64,000 nt of DNA from Escherichia hormaechei_A (GTDB lineage: Bacteria > Pseudomonadota > Gammaproteobacteria > Enterobacterales > Enterobacteriaceae), in NCBI GenBank assembly GCA_042434945.1, contig CP170191.1, forward strand, positions 4,712,001-4,776,000, given 5' to 3'. Shown here one piece after another: positions 19,740 to 30,693 of this stretch. The notes under the pieces were generated by a model, which saw only the letters and a program-made list of their open reading frames with translations, was not told the DNA's origin and ran no database searches. The translations under genes were made by a program, and so were the position numbers. Positions within the stretch are counted from its first letter, which is position 1. Each line of letters begins with the position of its first letter.

Positions 19740-21137
19740 ATGGAGATCCTCTACAACATCTTTACCGTGTTTTTTAACCAGGTCATGACCAATGCCCCGT
19801 TACTGCTGGGTATTGTGACCTGTCTGGGCTATATCCTGCTGCGCAAAAGTGTCAGCGTTATTATCAAAGGTACGATAAAAACCATTATTGGTTTCATGTT
19901 GTTGCAGGCAGGGTCCGGCATCCTGACCAGTACCTTCAAACCGGTGGTGGCGAAAATGTCGGAAGTCTACGGCATCAACGGTGCGATTTCAGATACTTAC
20001 GCGTCGATGATGGCAACCATTGAACGCATGGGCGATGCTTATAGCTGGGTAGGTTACGCGGTGTTGTTAGCGCTGGCACTGAACATCTGTTACGTGCTGC
20101 TGCGTCGCATTACCGGTATTCGTACCATCATGCTGACTGGTCACATCATGTTCCAGCAGGCGGGGCTGATTGCCGTTACGTTGTTTATTTTCGGCTATTC
20201 CATGTGGACGACCATTATCTGCACCGCGATTCTGGTTTCGCTCTACTGGGGCATTACCTCCAATATGATGTACAAGCCGACTCAGGAAGTGACGGATGGC
20301 TGCGGTTTCTCCATCGGTCACCAGCAGCAGTTTGCATCATGGATTGCTTATAAAGTCGCGCCGTTCCTGGGCAAAAAAGAGGAGAGCGTTGAAGATCTCA
20401 AACTGCCTGGCTGGCTGAACATTTTCCACGACAACATCGTCTCCACGGCGATTGTCATGACCATCTTCTTTGGCGCCATTCTGCTCTCCTTCGGTATCGA
20501 CACCGTGCAGACGATGGCAGGCAAAGTGAACTGGACGGTCTACATCCTGCAAACCGGTTTCTCCTTCGCGGTGGCGATCTTCATCATCACTCAGGGCGTG
20601 CGCATGTTTGTGGCGGAACTCTCTGAAGCGTTTAACGGTATCTCTCAGCGCCTGATCCCAGGTGCGGTTCTGGCGATTGACTGTGCGGCTATCTATAGCT
20701 TCGCGCCGAACGCCGTGGTTTGGGGCTTTATGTGGGGCACCATCGGTCAGCTGATTGCGGTTGGCATCCTGGTCGCCTGCGGCTCCTCGATCCTGATTAT
20801 TCCCGGCTTTATCCCGATGTTCTTCTCCAACGCCACCATCGGCGTGTTCGCTAACCACTTCGGCGGCTGGCGTGCGGCGCTGAAGATTTGTCTGGTGATG
20901 GGGATGATCGAAATCTTTGGTTGCGTCTGGGCGGTGAAACTTACCGGTATGAGTGCCTGGATGGGTATGGCGGACTGGTCGATTCTGGCACCGCCGATGA
21001 TGCAGGGCTTCTTCTCCATCGGTATCGCCTTTATGGCTGTCATCATTGTAATTGCACTGGCTTATATGTTCTTCGCTGGCCGCGCACTGCGCGCAGAAGA
21101 AGATGCAGAAAAACAACTGGCAGAACAGTCTGCTTAA
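19740..21137 (+). CDS. ulaA: UlaA, L-ascorbate-specific PTS EIIC permease
   Basis: Membrane permease of the ascorbate phosphotransferase system (AscG family), which takes up L-ascorbate with phosphorylation via UlaB and UlaC. The 465-residue protein has about 11 membrane helices. The frame is open 19 codons upstream, but ATG 19740 (MEILYNIFTVFFNQV) has CAGGAGA in front and gives the E. coli length. First gene of ulaABCDEF. Confidence 0.98.
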   Translation: MEILYNIFTVFFNQVMTNAPLLLGIVTCLGYILLRKSVSVIIKGTIKTIIGFMLLQAGSGILTSTFKPVVAKMSEVYGINGAISDTYASMMATIERMGDAYSWVGYAVLLALALNICYVLLRRITGIRTIMLTGHIMFQQAGLIAVTLFIFGYSMWTTIICTAILVSLYWGITSNMMYKPTQEVTDGCGFSIGHQQQFASWIAYKVAPFLGKKEESVEDLKLPGWLNIFHDNIVSTAIVMTIFFGAILLSFGIDTVQTMAGKVNWTVYILQTGFSFAVAIFIITQGVRMFVAELSEAFNGISQRLIPGAVLAIDCAAIYSFAPNAVVWGFMWGTIGQLIAVGILVACGSSILIIPGFIPMFFSNATIGVFANHFGGWRAALKICLVMGMIEIFGCVWAVKLTGMSAWMGMADWSILAPPMMQGFFSIGIAFMAVIIVIALAYMFFAGRALRAEEDAEKQLAEQSA

Positions 21138-21152
21138 TAAGGAGTTTTGATT

Positions 21153-21458
21153 ATGACCGTACGTATTCTGGCTGTGTGTGGCAACGGACAAGGCAGTTCC
21201 ATGATCATGAAGATGAAAGTGGACCAGTTTTTAACCCAATCAAACATTGACCACACGGTAAACAGCTGCGCGGTTGGCGAATACAAAAGCGAGTTGAGCG
21301 GCGCGGATATCATCATCGCTTCTACGCACATTGCGGGCGAAATCACCGTGACCGGCAACAAATACGTGGTCGGCGTGCGCAACATGCTCTCTCCTGCCGA
21401 CTTTGGCCCGAAACTGCTGGAAGTGATCAAAGAGCATTTCCCGCAGGACGTGAAGTAA
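21153..21458 (+). CDS. ulaB: UlaB, L-ascorbate PTS EIIB component
   Basis: Cytoplasmic EIIB that carries phosphate on Cys9 ([13 protein letters not shown]) between UlaC and the permease. 101 residues from ATG 21153; the frame includes another ATG two codons earlier, but AAGGAG at 21139-21144 and homology favour 21153. It starts 15 bp after ulaA. Confidence 0.98.
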
Positions 21459-21467
21459 GGACGCGCC

Positions 21468-21932
21468 ATGAAATTACGTGATTCGCTGGCGGAGAATAAA
21501 TCCATCCGCCTGCAGGCTGAAGCAGAGACATGGCAGGACGCAGTGAAAATCGGCGTTGACCTGCTGGTGGCGGCGGATGTTGTCGAGCCGCGTTACTACC
21601 AGGCGATTCTGGATGCGGTTGAACAGCACGGTCCGTACTTTGTGCTCGCACCAGGCCTGGCAATGCCGCACGGTCGCCCGGAAGAGGGCGTTAAGAAAAC
21701 CGGTTTTGCGCTAGTGACGCTGAAAAAGCCGCTGGAGTTCAACCACGAAGATAATGACCCTGTGGATATCCTCATCACCATGGCGGCGGTCGATGCCAAC
21801 ACGCACCAGGAAGTAGGCATCATGCAGATCGTCAACCTGTTTGAAGATGAAGAAAATTTCGACCGTTTACGTGCCTGCCGTACCGAGCAGGAAGTACTGG
21901 ATCTCATTGACCGCACCAACGCGGCAGCTTAA
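21468..21932 (+). CDS. ulaC: UlaC, L-ascorbate PTS EIIA component
   Basis: EIIA of the mannitol/fructose-like fold that accepts phosphate from HPr on His68 (LAPGLAMPHGRPEEG) and passes it to UlaB. 154 residues, 9 bp after ulaB. Matches E. coli. Confidence 0.98.
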   Translation: MKLRDSLAENKSIRLQAEAETWQDAVKIGVDLLVAADVVEPRYYQAILDAVEQHGPYFVLAPGLAMPHGRPEEGVKKTGFALVTLKKPLEFNHEDNDPVDILITMAAVDANTHQEVGIMQIVNLFEDEENFDRLRACRTEQEVLDLIDRTNAAA

Positions 21933-21945
21933 GAAGGAATTGAAG

Positions 21946-22596
21946 ATGTCATTACCGATGTTGCAAGTCGCGCTGGACAACCAGACTATGGATAGCGCCT
22001 ACGAAACCACTCGCCTGATTGCCGAAGAAGTCGACATTATCGAAGTGGGCACCATTCTGTGCGTGGGCGAAGGCGTGCGTGCGGTTCGCGATCTGAAAGC
22101 GCTTTACCCGCACAAAATCGTACTCGCAGACGCCAAAATTGCCGATGCGGGCAAAATTCTTTCTCGTATGTGCTTCGAAGCCAATGCTGACTGGGTGACG
22201 GTAATTTGCTGTGCGGATATCAACACCGCCAAAGGCGCGCTGGACGTAGCAAAAGAGTTTAACGGCGACGTGCAGATTGAACTGACCGGCTACTGGACCT
22301 GGGAACAGGCGCAGCAGTGGCGCGACGCAGGCATTCAGCAGGTGGTTTATCACCGCAGCCGTGACGCGCAGGCCGCAGGCGTGGCGTGGGGCGAAGCGGA
22401 CATTACCGCGATCAAACGTCTTTCCGATATGGGCTTCAAAGTGACCGTCACTGGTGGCCTGGCGCTGGAAGATCTGCCACTGTTCAAAGGCATTCCGATT
22501 CACGTCTTTATCGCGGGCCGTAGTATCCGTGATGCCGCTTCTCCGGTGGAAGCCGCACGTCAGTTCAAACGTTCCATCGCCGAACTGTGGGGCTAA
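21946..22596 (+). CDS. ulaD: UlaD, 3-keto-L-gulonate-6-phosphate decarboxylase
   Basis: TIM-barrel decarboxylase of the OMP-decarboxylase superfamily. It converts 3-keto-L-gulonate-6-phosphate to L-xylulose-5-phosphate and CO2. 216 residues from ATG 21946 (MSLPMLQVALDN) after AAGAAGGAATTGAAG. Active-site stretches ADAKIADAG and ELTGYWTWEQ are present. The frame is open upstream through the end of ulaC, which is a frame shadow. Confidence 0.98.
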   Translation: MSLPMLQVALDNQTMDSAYETTRLIAEEVDIIEVGTILCVGEGVRAVRDLKALYPHKIVLADAKIADAGKILSRMCFEANADWVTVICCADINTAKGALDVAKEFNGDVQIELTGYWTWEQAQQWRDAGIQQVVYHRSRDAQAAGVAWGEADITAIKRLSDMGFKVTVTGGLALEDLPLFKGIPIHVFIAGRSIRDAASPVEAARQFKRSIAELWG

Positions 22597-22605
22597 GGAG
22601 CGGAT

Positions 22606-23460
22606 ATGTTGTCCAAACAAATCCCGCTTGGCATCTATGAAAAAGCGCTCCCCGCCGGGGAGTGCTGGCTGGAACGCCTGCAACTGGCAAAAACGTTGGG
22701 CTTCGATTTTGTCGAGATGTCGGTAGATGAAACGGACGAGCGCCTGTCGCGCCTCGACTGGAGCCGCGATCAGCGTCTGGCGCTGGTGAACGCGATTGTT
22801 GAAACCGGCGTACGCGTACCGTCAATGTGCCTTTCTGCTCATCGTCGTTTCCCGCTGGGTAGCGAAGATGACGCGGTGCGGGCGCAGGGGCTGGAGATTA
22901 TGCGTAAAGCTATCCAGTTCGCTCAGGACGTCGGCATTCGCGTGATCCAGCTGGCGGGCTATGACGTTTACTATCAGGAAGCCAATAACGAAACGCGTCG
23001 TCGTTTTCGTGACGGCCTGAAAGAGAGCGTTGAGATGGCAAGCCGCGCGCAGGTGACGCTGGCGATGGAGATCATGGATTATCCGTTGATGAACTCCATC
23101 AGCAAGGCGCTGGGCTACGCGCACTATCTCAACAATCCGTGGTTCCAGCTCTACCCGGATATCGGCAACCTGTCGGCGTGGGACAACGATGTGCAGATGG
23201 AGTTGCAGGCCGGAATCGGGCATATCGTCGCAGTACATGTGAAAGACACCAAACCTGGCGTCTTCAAAAACGTGCCGTTTGGCGAAGGTGTAGTGGATTT
23301 CGAACGTTGTTTCGAAACGCTCAAACAGAGTGGCTATTGCGGGCCGTACCTGATTGAGATGTGGAGCGAAACGGCGGAAGACCCGGCGGCAGAAGTGGCG
23401 AAAGCGCGTGATTGGGTGAAAGCGCGCATGGCGAAAGCGGGCATGGTGGAGGCGGCATAA
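22606..23460 (+). CDS. ulaE: UlaE, L-xylulose-5-phosphate 3-epimerase
   Basis: TIM-barrel epimerase that makes L-ribulose-5-phosphate from L-xylulose-5-phosphate. 284 residues, the E. coli length, with metal-ligand regions AMEIMDYPLMNS, DIGNLSAW and EMWSE. Starts 9 bp after ulaD; its stop codon overlaps the ulaF start by one base. Confidence 0.98.
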   Translation: MLSKQIPLGIYEKALPAGECWLERLQLAKTLGFDFVEMSVDETDERLSRLDWSRDQRLALVNAIVETGVRVPSMCLSAHRRFPLGSEDDAVRAQGLEIMRKAIQFAQDVGIRVIQLAGYDVYYQEANNETRRRFRDGLKESVEMASRAQVTLAMEIMDYPLMNSISKALGYAHYLNNPWFQLYPDIGNLSAWDNDVQMELQAGIGHIVAVHVKDTKPGVFKNVPFGEGVVDFERCFETLKQSGYCGPYLIEMWSETAEDPAAEVAKARDWVKARMAKAGMVEAA

Positions 23461-24146
23461 TGCAAAAGCTAAAACAGCAGGTATTTGAAGCCAACATGGA
23501 GCTGCCGCGCTACGGGCTGGTGACCTTTACCTGGGGCAACGTCAGCGCTATCGACCGCGAACGCGGGCTGGTGGTGATCAAGCCCAGCGGCGTTGCCTAC
23601 GAAACCATGAAAGCGGCCGATATGGTGGTGGTTGATATGAGCGGCAAGGTGGTGGAAGGGGAGTATCGCCCATCTTCCGACACTGCGACGCATCTCGAAC
23701 TCTACCGTCGTTACCCGTCGCTTGGCGGCATTGTCCATACCCACTCCACTCATGCCACCGCATGGGCGCAGGCGGGGCTGGCGATCCCGGCGTTAGGCAC
23801 CACGCACGCTGACTACTTCTTTGGTGATATCCCGTGTACGCGTGGATTAAGCGAAGAAGAGGTGCAGGGTGAGTATGAACTGAACACTGGCAAAGTGATT
23901 ATCGAAACGCTGGGCAACGCCGAGCCGCTGCATACGCCGGGAATTGTGGTGTATCAGCACGGACCGTTCGCCTGGGGGAAAGATGCCCACGACGCGGTGC
24001 ATAACGCGGTAGTGATGGAAGAAGTGGCGAAAATGGCGTGGATTGCGCGCAGTATTAATCCACAACTCAATCACATCGACAGCTTCCTGATGAATAAACA
24101 CTTCATGCGTAAGCACGGCCCTAACGCTTATTACGGGCAGAAGTAA
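23460..24146 (+). CDS. ulaF: UlaF, L-ribulose-5-phosphate 4-epimerase
   Basis: Class II aldolase-type zinc enzyme giving D-xylulose-5-phosphate, which enters the pentose phosphate pathway. 228 residues from ATG 23460, which overlaps the ulaE stop (TAATG). Zinc ligands lie in the HTHSTHATAW motif and a downstream His. An upstream in-frame start inside ulaE is not needed. Last gene of the ula operon. Confidence 0.98.
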   Translation: MQKLKQQVFEANMELPRYGLVTFTWGNVSAIDRERGLVVIKPSGVAYETMKAADMVVVDMSGKVVEGEYRPSSDTATHLELYRRYPSLGGIVHTHSTHATAWAQAGLAIPALGTTHADYFFGDIPCTRGLSEEEVQGEYELNTGKVIIETLGNAEPLHTPGIVVYQHGPFAWGKDAHDAVHNAVVMEEVAKMAWIARSINPQLNHIDSFLMNKHFMRKHGPNAYYGQK

Positions 24147-24154
24147 AACACGCG

Positions 24155-24208
24155 CTGCGGAAATTTCCTTCCTCGGGAGATAACTGGTCTAATTCCGCAG
24201 CCGTTTTT
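24155..24208 (+). terminator. terminator of the ula operon
   Basis: CTGCGGAA (24155-24162) pairs with TTCCGCAG (24193-24200) across a 30-base loop, followed by CCGTTTTTC. It lies 9 bp after ulaF. Confidence 0.6.
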
Positions 24209-24210
24209 CA

Positions 24211-24234
24211 AAAAAAGCCCCCTGCGAAGGGGGC
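24211..24234 (-). terminator. terminator of yjfY
   Basis: GCCCCC (24217-24222) and GGGGGC (24229-24234) form a strong stem; on the minus strand a run of T follows (24216 down to 24210). It faces yjfY, which ends at 24275. Confidence 0.75.
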
Positions 24235-24274
24235 AAAGCAAACTATGGCAATGTTTCGTTGGTTATACCTGGTG

Positions 24275-24550
24275 CTAGCGATAAATATCCGCGCTGGCGT
24301 GCATATTGCCGTTACTCCCCGGTTCCCGCATCAGAATTACGTGGTAGTACGTTGCGCCTTGCGCATCTGTTTCTTCATTTAATGCCTGACGTGCTTCGCT
24401 TTCAGTGGCGAAATTATGATTGATATAAATCACGCCTAAGCTTTGCACATCGTCCATATTTCTGGCCTGGTGGTTATTAATTTCAATGGCTGCCCATGTA
24501 TTTGCACTTAGCAAAAGCACAGCCAGAAGGGCTAAAACTCGACTGAACAT
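24275..24550 (-). CDS. yjfY: YjfY, periplasmic DUF1471-family protein
   Basis: A 91-residue secreted protein with a clear signal peptide (MFSRVLALLAVLLLSANTWA-A) and a YhcN/DUF1471 domain. Function is unproven; it is the third such protein in the window after yjfN and bsmA. The open frame starts further up, but ATG 24550 is preceded by GGAGGTATCT and begins the signal peptide. Matches E. coli YjfY. Confidence 0.93.
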   Translation of the reverse strand: MFSRVLALLAVLLLSANTWAAIEINNHQARNMDDVQSLGVIYINHNFATESEARQALNEETDAQGATYYHVILMREPGSNGNMHASADIYR

Positions 24551-25272
<722 letters not shown>

Positions 25273-25278
25273 TTTCTG

Positions 25279-25825
<547 letters not shown>

Positions 25826-25854
25826 TCGGTCACGGTCCATTAATACGACTTTGA

Positions 25855-26316
<462 letters not shown>

Positions 26317-26340
26317 TTTCTTTACTCTGCTCGCGTCGAA

Positions 26341-26370
26341 GCGCCGGCCTTGTGCCGGCGTTTTGCTTTT
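26341..26370 (+). terminator. terminator after rplI
   Basis: CGCCGGC (26342-26348) and GCCGGCG (26354-26360) form a GC stem followed by TTTTGCTTTTT. It closes the rpsF operon. Confidence 0.85.
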
Positions 26371-26457
26371 TAGCGTGACCCTGCGTCATCTTTTGCTCTT
26401 GTAAGGTCGCTATTCCTGACGCATTCTCTGATAATAAATTGAAACGCAATTTTATTT

Positions 26458-27399
26458 ATGAGATTTGTCATGGATACTGCTCTGCCCACGCCCGTCTTTG
26501 CCCGTCGCAATGTGGCCTATGCCTGCGCCACGCTCTGCTGTCTGCTTTGGGGAAGCTCGTACCCGGCCATTAAAAGTGGCTACGAACTCTTTCAGATCGC
26601 GACCGATGATATCCCCTCCAAAGTCGTCTTTGCCGGATACCGTTTTCTGTTTGCCGGCGCGTTGCTGCTGCTTTTTGCCATGGCCCAGCGAAAGCCGATT
26701 GGCAGGCTCACGCCCACGCAGTTTGGCCAGCTCACGATCCTCGGACTGACCCAGACCTCCCTCCAGTACACCTTCTTTTATATCGGCCTGGCCTACACGA
26801 CCGGGGTGAACGGCTCCATCATGAATGCCACCGGGACCTTCTTCAGCGTGCTGCTGGCGCACTTTATCTACCACAACGACAAACTCAGCTATAACAAAAC
26901 GCTGGGATGTGTTCTGGGCTTTGCCGGGGTTATGCTGGTGAACTTCCACAGCGGGTTAAGTGAGTTCCAGTTTGTCTGGAAAGGTGACGGATTTGTGGTG
27001 CTGGCCGCCTTTATTCTCTCTGCGGCCACGCTTTACGGGAAACGCATTTCCCAGACCGTTGACCCGACGGTGATGACTGGCTGGCAGCTGGGGATAGGCG
27101 GGGCGGCACTGGTTGCGGGAGGCTATGCCACGGGCGGGACGCTGGAGGTGCACAGCATGAAAGCCGTCGCCGTGCTGGGGTATCTGACGCTGCTCTCATC
27201 CGTGGCGTTCGCCCTGTGGAGCGCGCTGCTGAAAGTAAACCGCGTGAGTATGATTGCCCCGTTCAACTTTGTCATACCTGTAGCAGGGACGGTGCTCTCC
27301 GCCATCTTCCTCGGCGAAAACATTCTGGACATCAAATACGCGATTGCGCTGGTGCTGGTCTGCTCGGGGATTTGGTGGGTGAATAAACGGCGTGCCTGA
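26458..27399 (+). CDS. EamA/DMT-family transporter
   Basis: A 313-residue inner-membrane protein with ten predicted helices and two EamA repeats (first about 20-155, LLWGSSYPAIKSGYELF; second about 175-310, ending GIWWVNKRRA). DMT exporters of this type carry metabolites or drugs; no substrate can be inferred. ATG 26458 begins MRFVMDTALP; the second ATG at 26470 is an alternative. E. coli K-12 has no such gene between rplI and ytfB (it has yjfZ and ytfA there), and it sits in the second foreign stretch with a non-E. coli REP just after it. Confidence 0.88.
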   Translation: MRFVMDTALPTPVFARRNVAYACATLCCLLWGSSYPAIKSGYELFQIATDDIPSKVVFAGYRFLFAGALLLLFAMAQRKPIGRLTPTQFGQLTILGLTQTSLQYTFFYIGLAYTTGVNGSIMNATGTFFSVLLAHFIYHNDKLSYNKTLGCVLGFAGVMLVNFHSGLSEFQFVWKGDGFVVLAAFILSAATLYGKRISQTVDPTVMTGWQLGIGGAALVAGGYATGGTLEVHSMKAVAVLGYLTLLSSVAFALWSALLKVNRVSMIAPFNFVIPVAGTVLSAIFLGENILDIKYAIALVLVCSGIWWVNKRRA

Positions 27400-27409
27400 G
27401 AACAAAAGT

Positions 27410-27444
27410 GCCGGGTGGCGGCATCGCCTTACCCGGCCTGGGCC
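27410..27444. repeat. REP-like unit of non-E. coli type
   Basis: GCCGGGTGGCGGCATCGCCTT-ACCCGGCC lies between the convergent transporter gene and ytfB. Same consensus as the units at 10573 and 33256. Confidence 0.7.
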
Positions 27445-27445
27445 A

Positions 27446-28084
27446 TTAACGTGCTCTGATGAAACTGCCGTCCGGCTGGCGGGTAAACAGTACCTGCTGC
27501 CCGTTTCCGGTATCGATCGTTAACCCGGTTACCACCCCGCTGGCATTCTGGCGGATCTGCACCATCTGACCATTTTGCAGGTTGCTGAGCGGTTTGCCTG
27601 CCCCCTCGACTTGCGCCATGGCATACACATCCGTTGCTGGCAGATTGTGGTCGCGGAACAGCTGGGCAAGAGTTTTCCCAGGCTCTACGCGATACGAACG
27701 CCACTGCTGCTCAATGCCGGTGGGCTGTTGCGCCTGTGGCTCTGAAGGGGCGGCGGCCTGCTCCTGATCTTCCTGAACCGGTTCAGGTTCAACCGGCGCA
27801 ACCTGGCCCGGATCGTTAGACGGTGTGACCAGCTGCGTCTGCATCGGCTGTGAATCAGGCTGCGGCTGGCTTTGCGACTGGATATCCAGCTCAGCATTCC
27901 GGCTGACCGGCGCGGTATCAACGTTGTCACTGCCGGAAGGAAGCAGGAAGCCGATGACGATCAGCAACGCGCCGATAATAATGCCTCTGCGGTGCAAAGG
28001 CGGCAGCGGGTCCATGATGCGAAAGTTATCCGGCGCATGCCAGATTTTCGCCAGGGTAGGTTTCAGTTCAAATCGCCCGGGCAT
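27446..28084 (-). CDS. ytfB: YtfB, cell division-associated OapA/LysM-like protein
   Basis: A 212-residue membrane protein. It has a cytoplasmic N-terminus (MPGRFELKPTLAKIWHAPDNF), one membrane helix (GIIIGALLIVIGFLLP, about 33-49), a Pro/Gln/Glu-rich periplasmic linker and a C-terminal OapA domain (WRSYRVEPGKTLAQLFRDHNLPATDVYAMAQ). E. coli YtfB binds glycan and affects division. The two ends match K-12, but the linker and helix differ strongly, as expected for a related species. ATG 28084 gives the E. coli length; the frame is open 50 codons further up. Confidence 0.94.
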   Translation of the reverse strand: MPGRFELKPTLAKIWHAPDNFRIMDPLPPLHRRGIIIGALLIVIGFLLPSGSDNVDTAPVSRNAELDIQSQSQPQPDSQPMQTQLVTPSNDPGQVAPVEPEPVQEDQEQAAAPSEPQAQQPTGIEQQWRSYRVEPGKTLAQLFRDHNLPATDVYAMAQVEGAGKPLSNLQNGQMVQIRQNASGVVTGLTIDTGNGQQVLFTRQPDGSFIRAR

Positions 28085-28316
28085 GGCTCTCCTCCTGCTC
28101 CGCGTCTTTTTATCCTGTCCTGAGAAGTGTAGTTTGCTAACTGCCTGATGGGCGTAACAAAGCCAGCTTTCGTGACATATATTAGGGAAAATCCTGACGG
28201 CTACTATTGTTTCCGTTTCGTCGCAGTTTGTCACCTTTACTTAAGACAAAGTTTTACCCAAAGAAGTGTGGCTGATATGCTGCCCGCTACTTTTATACCC
28301 TAAGAAAGGAAATACG

Positions 28317-28937
28317 ATGACCACCCCAACTTTTGACACCATCGAAGCGCAAGCAAGCTACGGCATTGGTTTGCAGGTAGGGCAACAACTGAGTGAATCT
28401 GGCCTGGAAGGGCTGCTGCCAGAAGCACTGGTTGCAGGTATTGCCGATGCGCTGGAAGGCAAACATCCGGCTGTTCCGGTTGATGTGGTGCATCGCGCAC
28501 TGCGTGAAATCCACGAACGCGCCGATGCCGTTCGTCGTCAGCGTTTCCAGGCGATGGCTGCTGAAGGTGTGAAATACCTGGAAGAAAACGCCAAAAAAGA
28601 AGGTGTGAATAGCACCGAATCTGGCCTGCAATTCCGCGTGATCAACCAGGGTGAAGGCGCAATTCCGGCACGTACCGACCGCGTTCGTGTTCATTACACC
28701 GGTAAACTGATCGACGGCACCGTGTTTGACAGCTCCGTTGCTCGTGGTGAACCCGCTGAATTTCCGGTTAATGGCGTGATCCCTGGCTGGATTGAAGCAC
28801 TGACTCTGATGCCGGTAGGTTCTAAATGGGAACTGACTATCCCGCAGGAACTGGCATATGGCGAGCGCGGCGCAGGCGCATCCATCCCTCCGTTCAGCAC
28901 CCTGGTGTTTGAAGTCGAACTGCTGGAAATCCTCTAA
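28317..28937 (+). CDS. fklB: FklB (FKBP22), peptidyl-prolyl isomerase
   Basis: A 206-residue FK506-binding prolyl cis-trans isomerase with an N-terminal helical dimerisation arm (1-85) and a C-terminal FKBP domain ([60 protein letters not shown]). ATG 28317 follows AAGGAAATACG and gives the E. coli length. Near identical to E. coli, so the backbone resumes between 28,085 and here. Confidence 0.98.
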
Positions 28938-29245
28938 GCAGCGCATTCTGTTCCCCTCGAACCAGAGGGGAGCAGGCATTCAGCAATAAACCCTTCAGTT
29001 TGCCAAACGGCGCTATTTTGTGTTGCAAAGACCCCGTAAGCGTGTATTTTTGTGAGCTGTTTCGCGTTATCACCGTGATATGACACTCACTTTAAACATA
29101 AAATTAACATTAGATCTAAATCTTAGTATTCATCCCGCGTATTGTTACCTAATATCGATGAGTCCCGATACAGATTCGTCGTATCATAGACTGACTAAAG
29201 GCCGTAGAGCCTGAACAACACAGACAGGTACAGGAAGAAAAAAAC
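28938..29245 (+). promoter_or_regulatory. cycA upstream region
   Basis: 308 bp with no gene. It should carry the cycA promoter and a leader ending CCTGAACAACACAGACAGGTACAGGAAG just before the start. In E. coli the cycA mRNA is repressed by the small RNA GcvB near the ribosome site; the CA-rich stretch here is compatible with that, as inference. Confidence 0.45.
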
Positions 29246-30658
29246 ATGGTAGATCAGGTAAAAGTCGTTGCCGATGATCAGGCTCCGGCTGAACAGTCGC
29301 TACGGCGCAATCTCACAAACCGACATATTCAGCTTATTGCCATTGGCGGTGCCATTGGTACGGGGTTGTTTATGGGGTCTGGCAAAACGATTAGCCTTGC
29401 CGGGCCGTCGATCATTTTCGTTTATATGATCATTGGTTTTATGCTCTTTTTCGTGATGCGGGCAATGGGGGAATTGCTGCTTTCGAATCTGGAATACAAA
29501 TCTTTTAGTGACTTCGCTTCCGATTTACTCGGGCCGTGGGCAGGATATTTCACCGGCTGGACTTACTGGTTCTGCTGGGTTGTAACCGGTATGGCAGACG
29601 TGGTGGCGATCACGGCTTATGCTCAGTTCTGGTTCCCCGATCTCTCCGACTGGGTCGCCTCGCTGGCGGTGATAGTGCTGCTGCTGACGCTTAACCTCGC
29701 CACCGTGAAAATGTTCGGTGAGATGGAGTTCTGGTTTGCGATGATCAAAATCGTCGCCATTGTGTCGCTGATTGTCGTCGGCCTGGTCATGGTGGCGATG
29801 CACTTTCAGTCACCGACTGGTGTGGAAGCGTCATTCGCGCATTTGTGGAATGACGGCGGCTGGTTCCCGAAAGGTTTAAGTGGCTTCTTTGCCGGATTCC
29901 AGATAGCGGTTTTCGCTTTCGTGGGGATTGAGCTGGTAGGTACAACAGCTGCGGAAACCAAAGATCCAGAGAAATCACTGCCACGCGCGATTAACTCCAT
30001 TCCGATCCGTATCATTATGTTCTACGTCTTCGCGCTGATTGTGATTATGTCCGTGACGCCGTGGAGTTCGGTAGTCCCGGAGAAAAGCCCGTTTGTTGAA
30101 CTGTTCGTGTTGGTAGGGCTGCCTGCTGCCGCAAGCGTGATCAACTTTGTGGTGCTGACCTCTGCGGCGTCTTCCGCTAACAGCGGCGTCTTCTCTACCA
30201 GCCGTATGCTGTTTGGTCTGGCGCAGGAAGGTGTGGCACCGAAAGCGTTCGCTAAACTTTCTAAGCGCGCAGTACCCGCGAAAGGGCTGACGTTCTCGTG
30301 TATCTGTCTGCTCGGCGGCGTGGTGATGTTGTATGTGAATCCTAGTGTGATTGGCGCGTTCACGATGATTACAACCGTTTCCGCGATTCTGTTTATGTTC
30401 GTCTGGACGATTATCCTTTGCTCGTACCTTGTGTATCGCAAACAGCGTCCTCATCTACATGAGAAGTCGATCTACAAGATGCCGCTCGGCAAGCTGATGT
30501 GCTGGGTATGTATGGCGTTCTTTGTGTTCGTGGTCGTGTTGCTGACACTGGAAGATGACACTCGCCAGGCGCTGCTGGTTACCCCGCTGTGGTTTATCGC
30601 GCTGGGGCTGGGCTGGCTGTTTATTGGTAAGAAGCGGGCTGCTGAACTGCGGAAATAA
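29246..30658 (+). CDS. cycA: CycA, D-serine/D-alanine/glycine:H+ symporter
   Basis: Amino acid permease of the APC superfamily (AAT family), 470 residues with 12 helices. Family signature GGAIGTGLFMGSGKTISLAGPS in helix 1. It imports glycine, D-alanine, D-serine and the antibiotic D-cycloserine. Starts MVDQVKVVADDQAPAEQSL after AGGAAGAAAAAAAC. Matches E. coli. Confidence 0.98.
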   Translation: MVDQVKVVADDQAPAEQSLRRNLTNRHIQLIAIGGAIGTGLFMGSGKTISLAGPSIIFVYMIIGFMLFFVMRAMGELLLSNLEYKSFSDFASDLLGPWAGYFTGWTYWFCWVVTGMADVVAITAYAQFWFPDLSDWVASLAVIVLLLTLNLATVKMFGEMEFWFAMIKIVAIVSLIVVGLVMVAMHFQSPTGVEASFAHLWNDGGWFPKGLSGFFAGFQIAVFAFVGIELVGTTAAETKDPEKSLPRAINSIPIRIIMFYVFALIVIMSVTPWSSVVPEKSPFVELFVLVGLPAAASVINFVVLTSAASSANSGVFSTSRMLFGLAQEGVAPKAFAKLSKRAVPAKGLTFSCICLLGGVVMLYVNPSVIGAFTMITTVSAILFMFVWTIILCSYLVYRKQRPHLHEKSIYKMPLGKLMCWVCMAFFVFVVVLLTLEDDTRQALLVTPLWFIALGLGWLFIGKKRAAELRK

Positions 30659-30670
30659 CCGCATTATCAT

Positions 30671-30690
30671 GCTGGATCCATCCAGCTTTT
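30671..30690. terminator. bidirectional terminator between cycA and ytfE
   Basis: GCTGGAT (30671-30677) pairs with ATCCAGC (30680-30686), followed by TTTT on the plus strand, in the 35-bp gap between the two convergent genes. Confidence 0.65.
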
Positions 30691-30693
30691 AGA

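Noticed and set aside
22565..22825. Minus-strand open frames across ulaD and ulaE
   Set aside because: Overlap conserved ula genes on the opposite strand; typical shadows.
24211..24234. GC hairpin as the ulaF terminator
   Set aside because: The T-run is on the minus-strand side, so it serves yjfY; ulaF has its own stem ending at 24200.
28300..28500. Minus-strand open frames inside fklB
   Set aside because: Shadows of a conserved isomerase gene.
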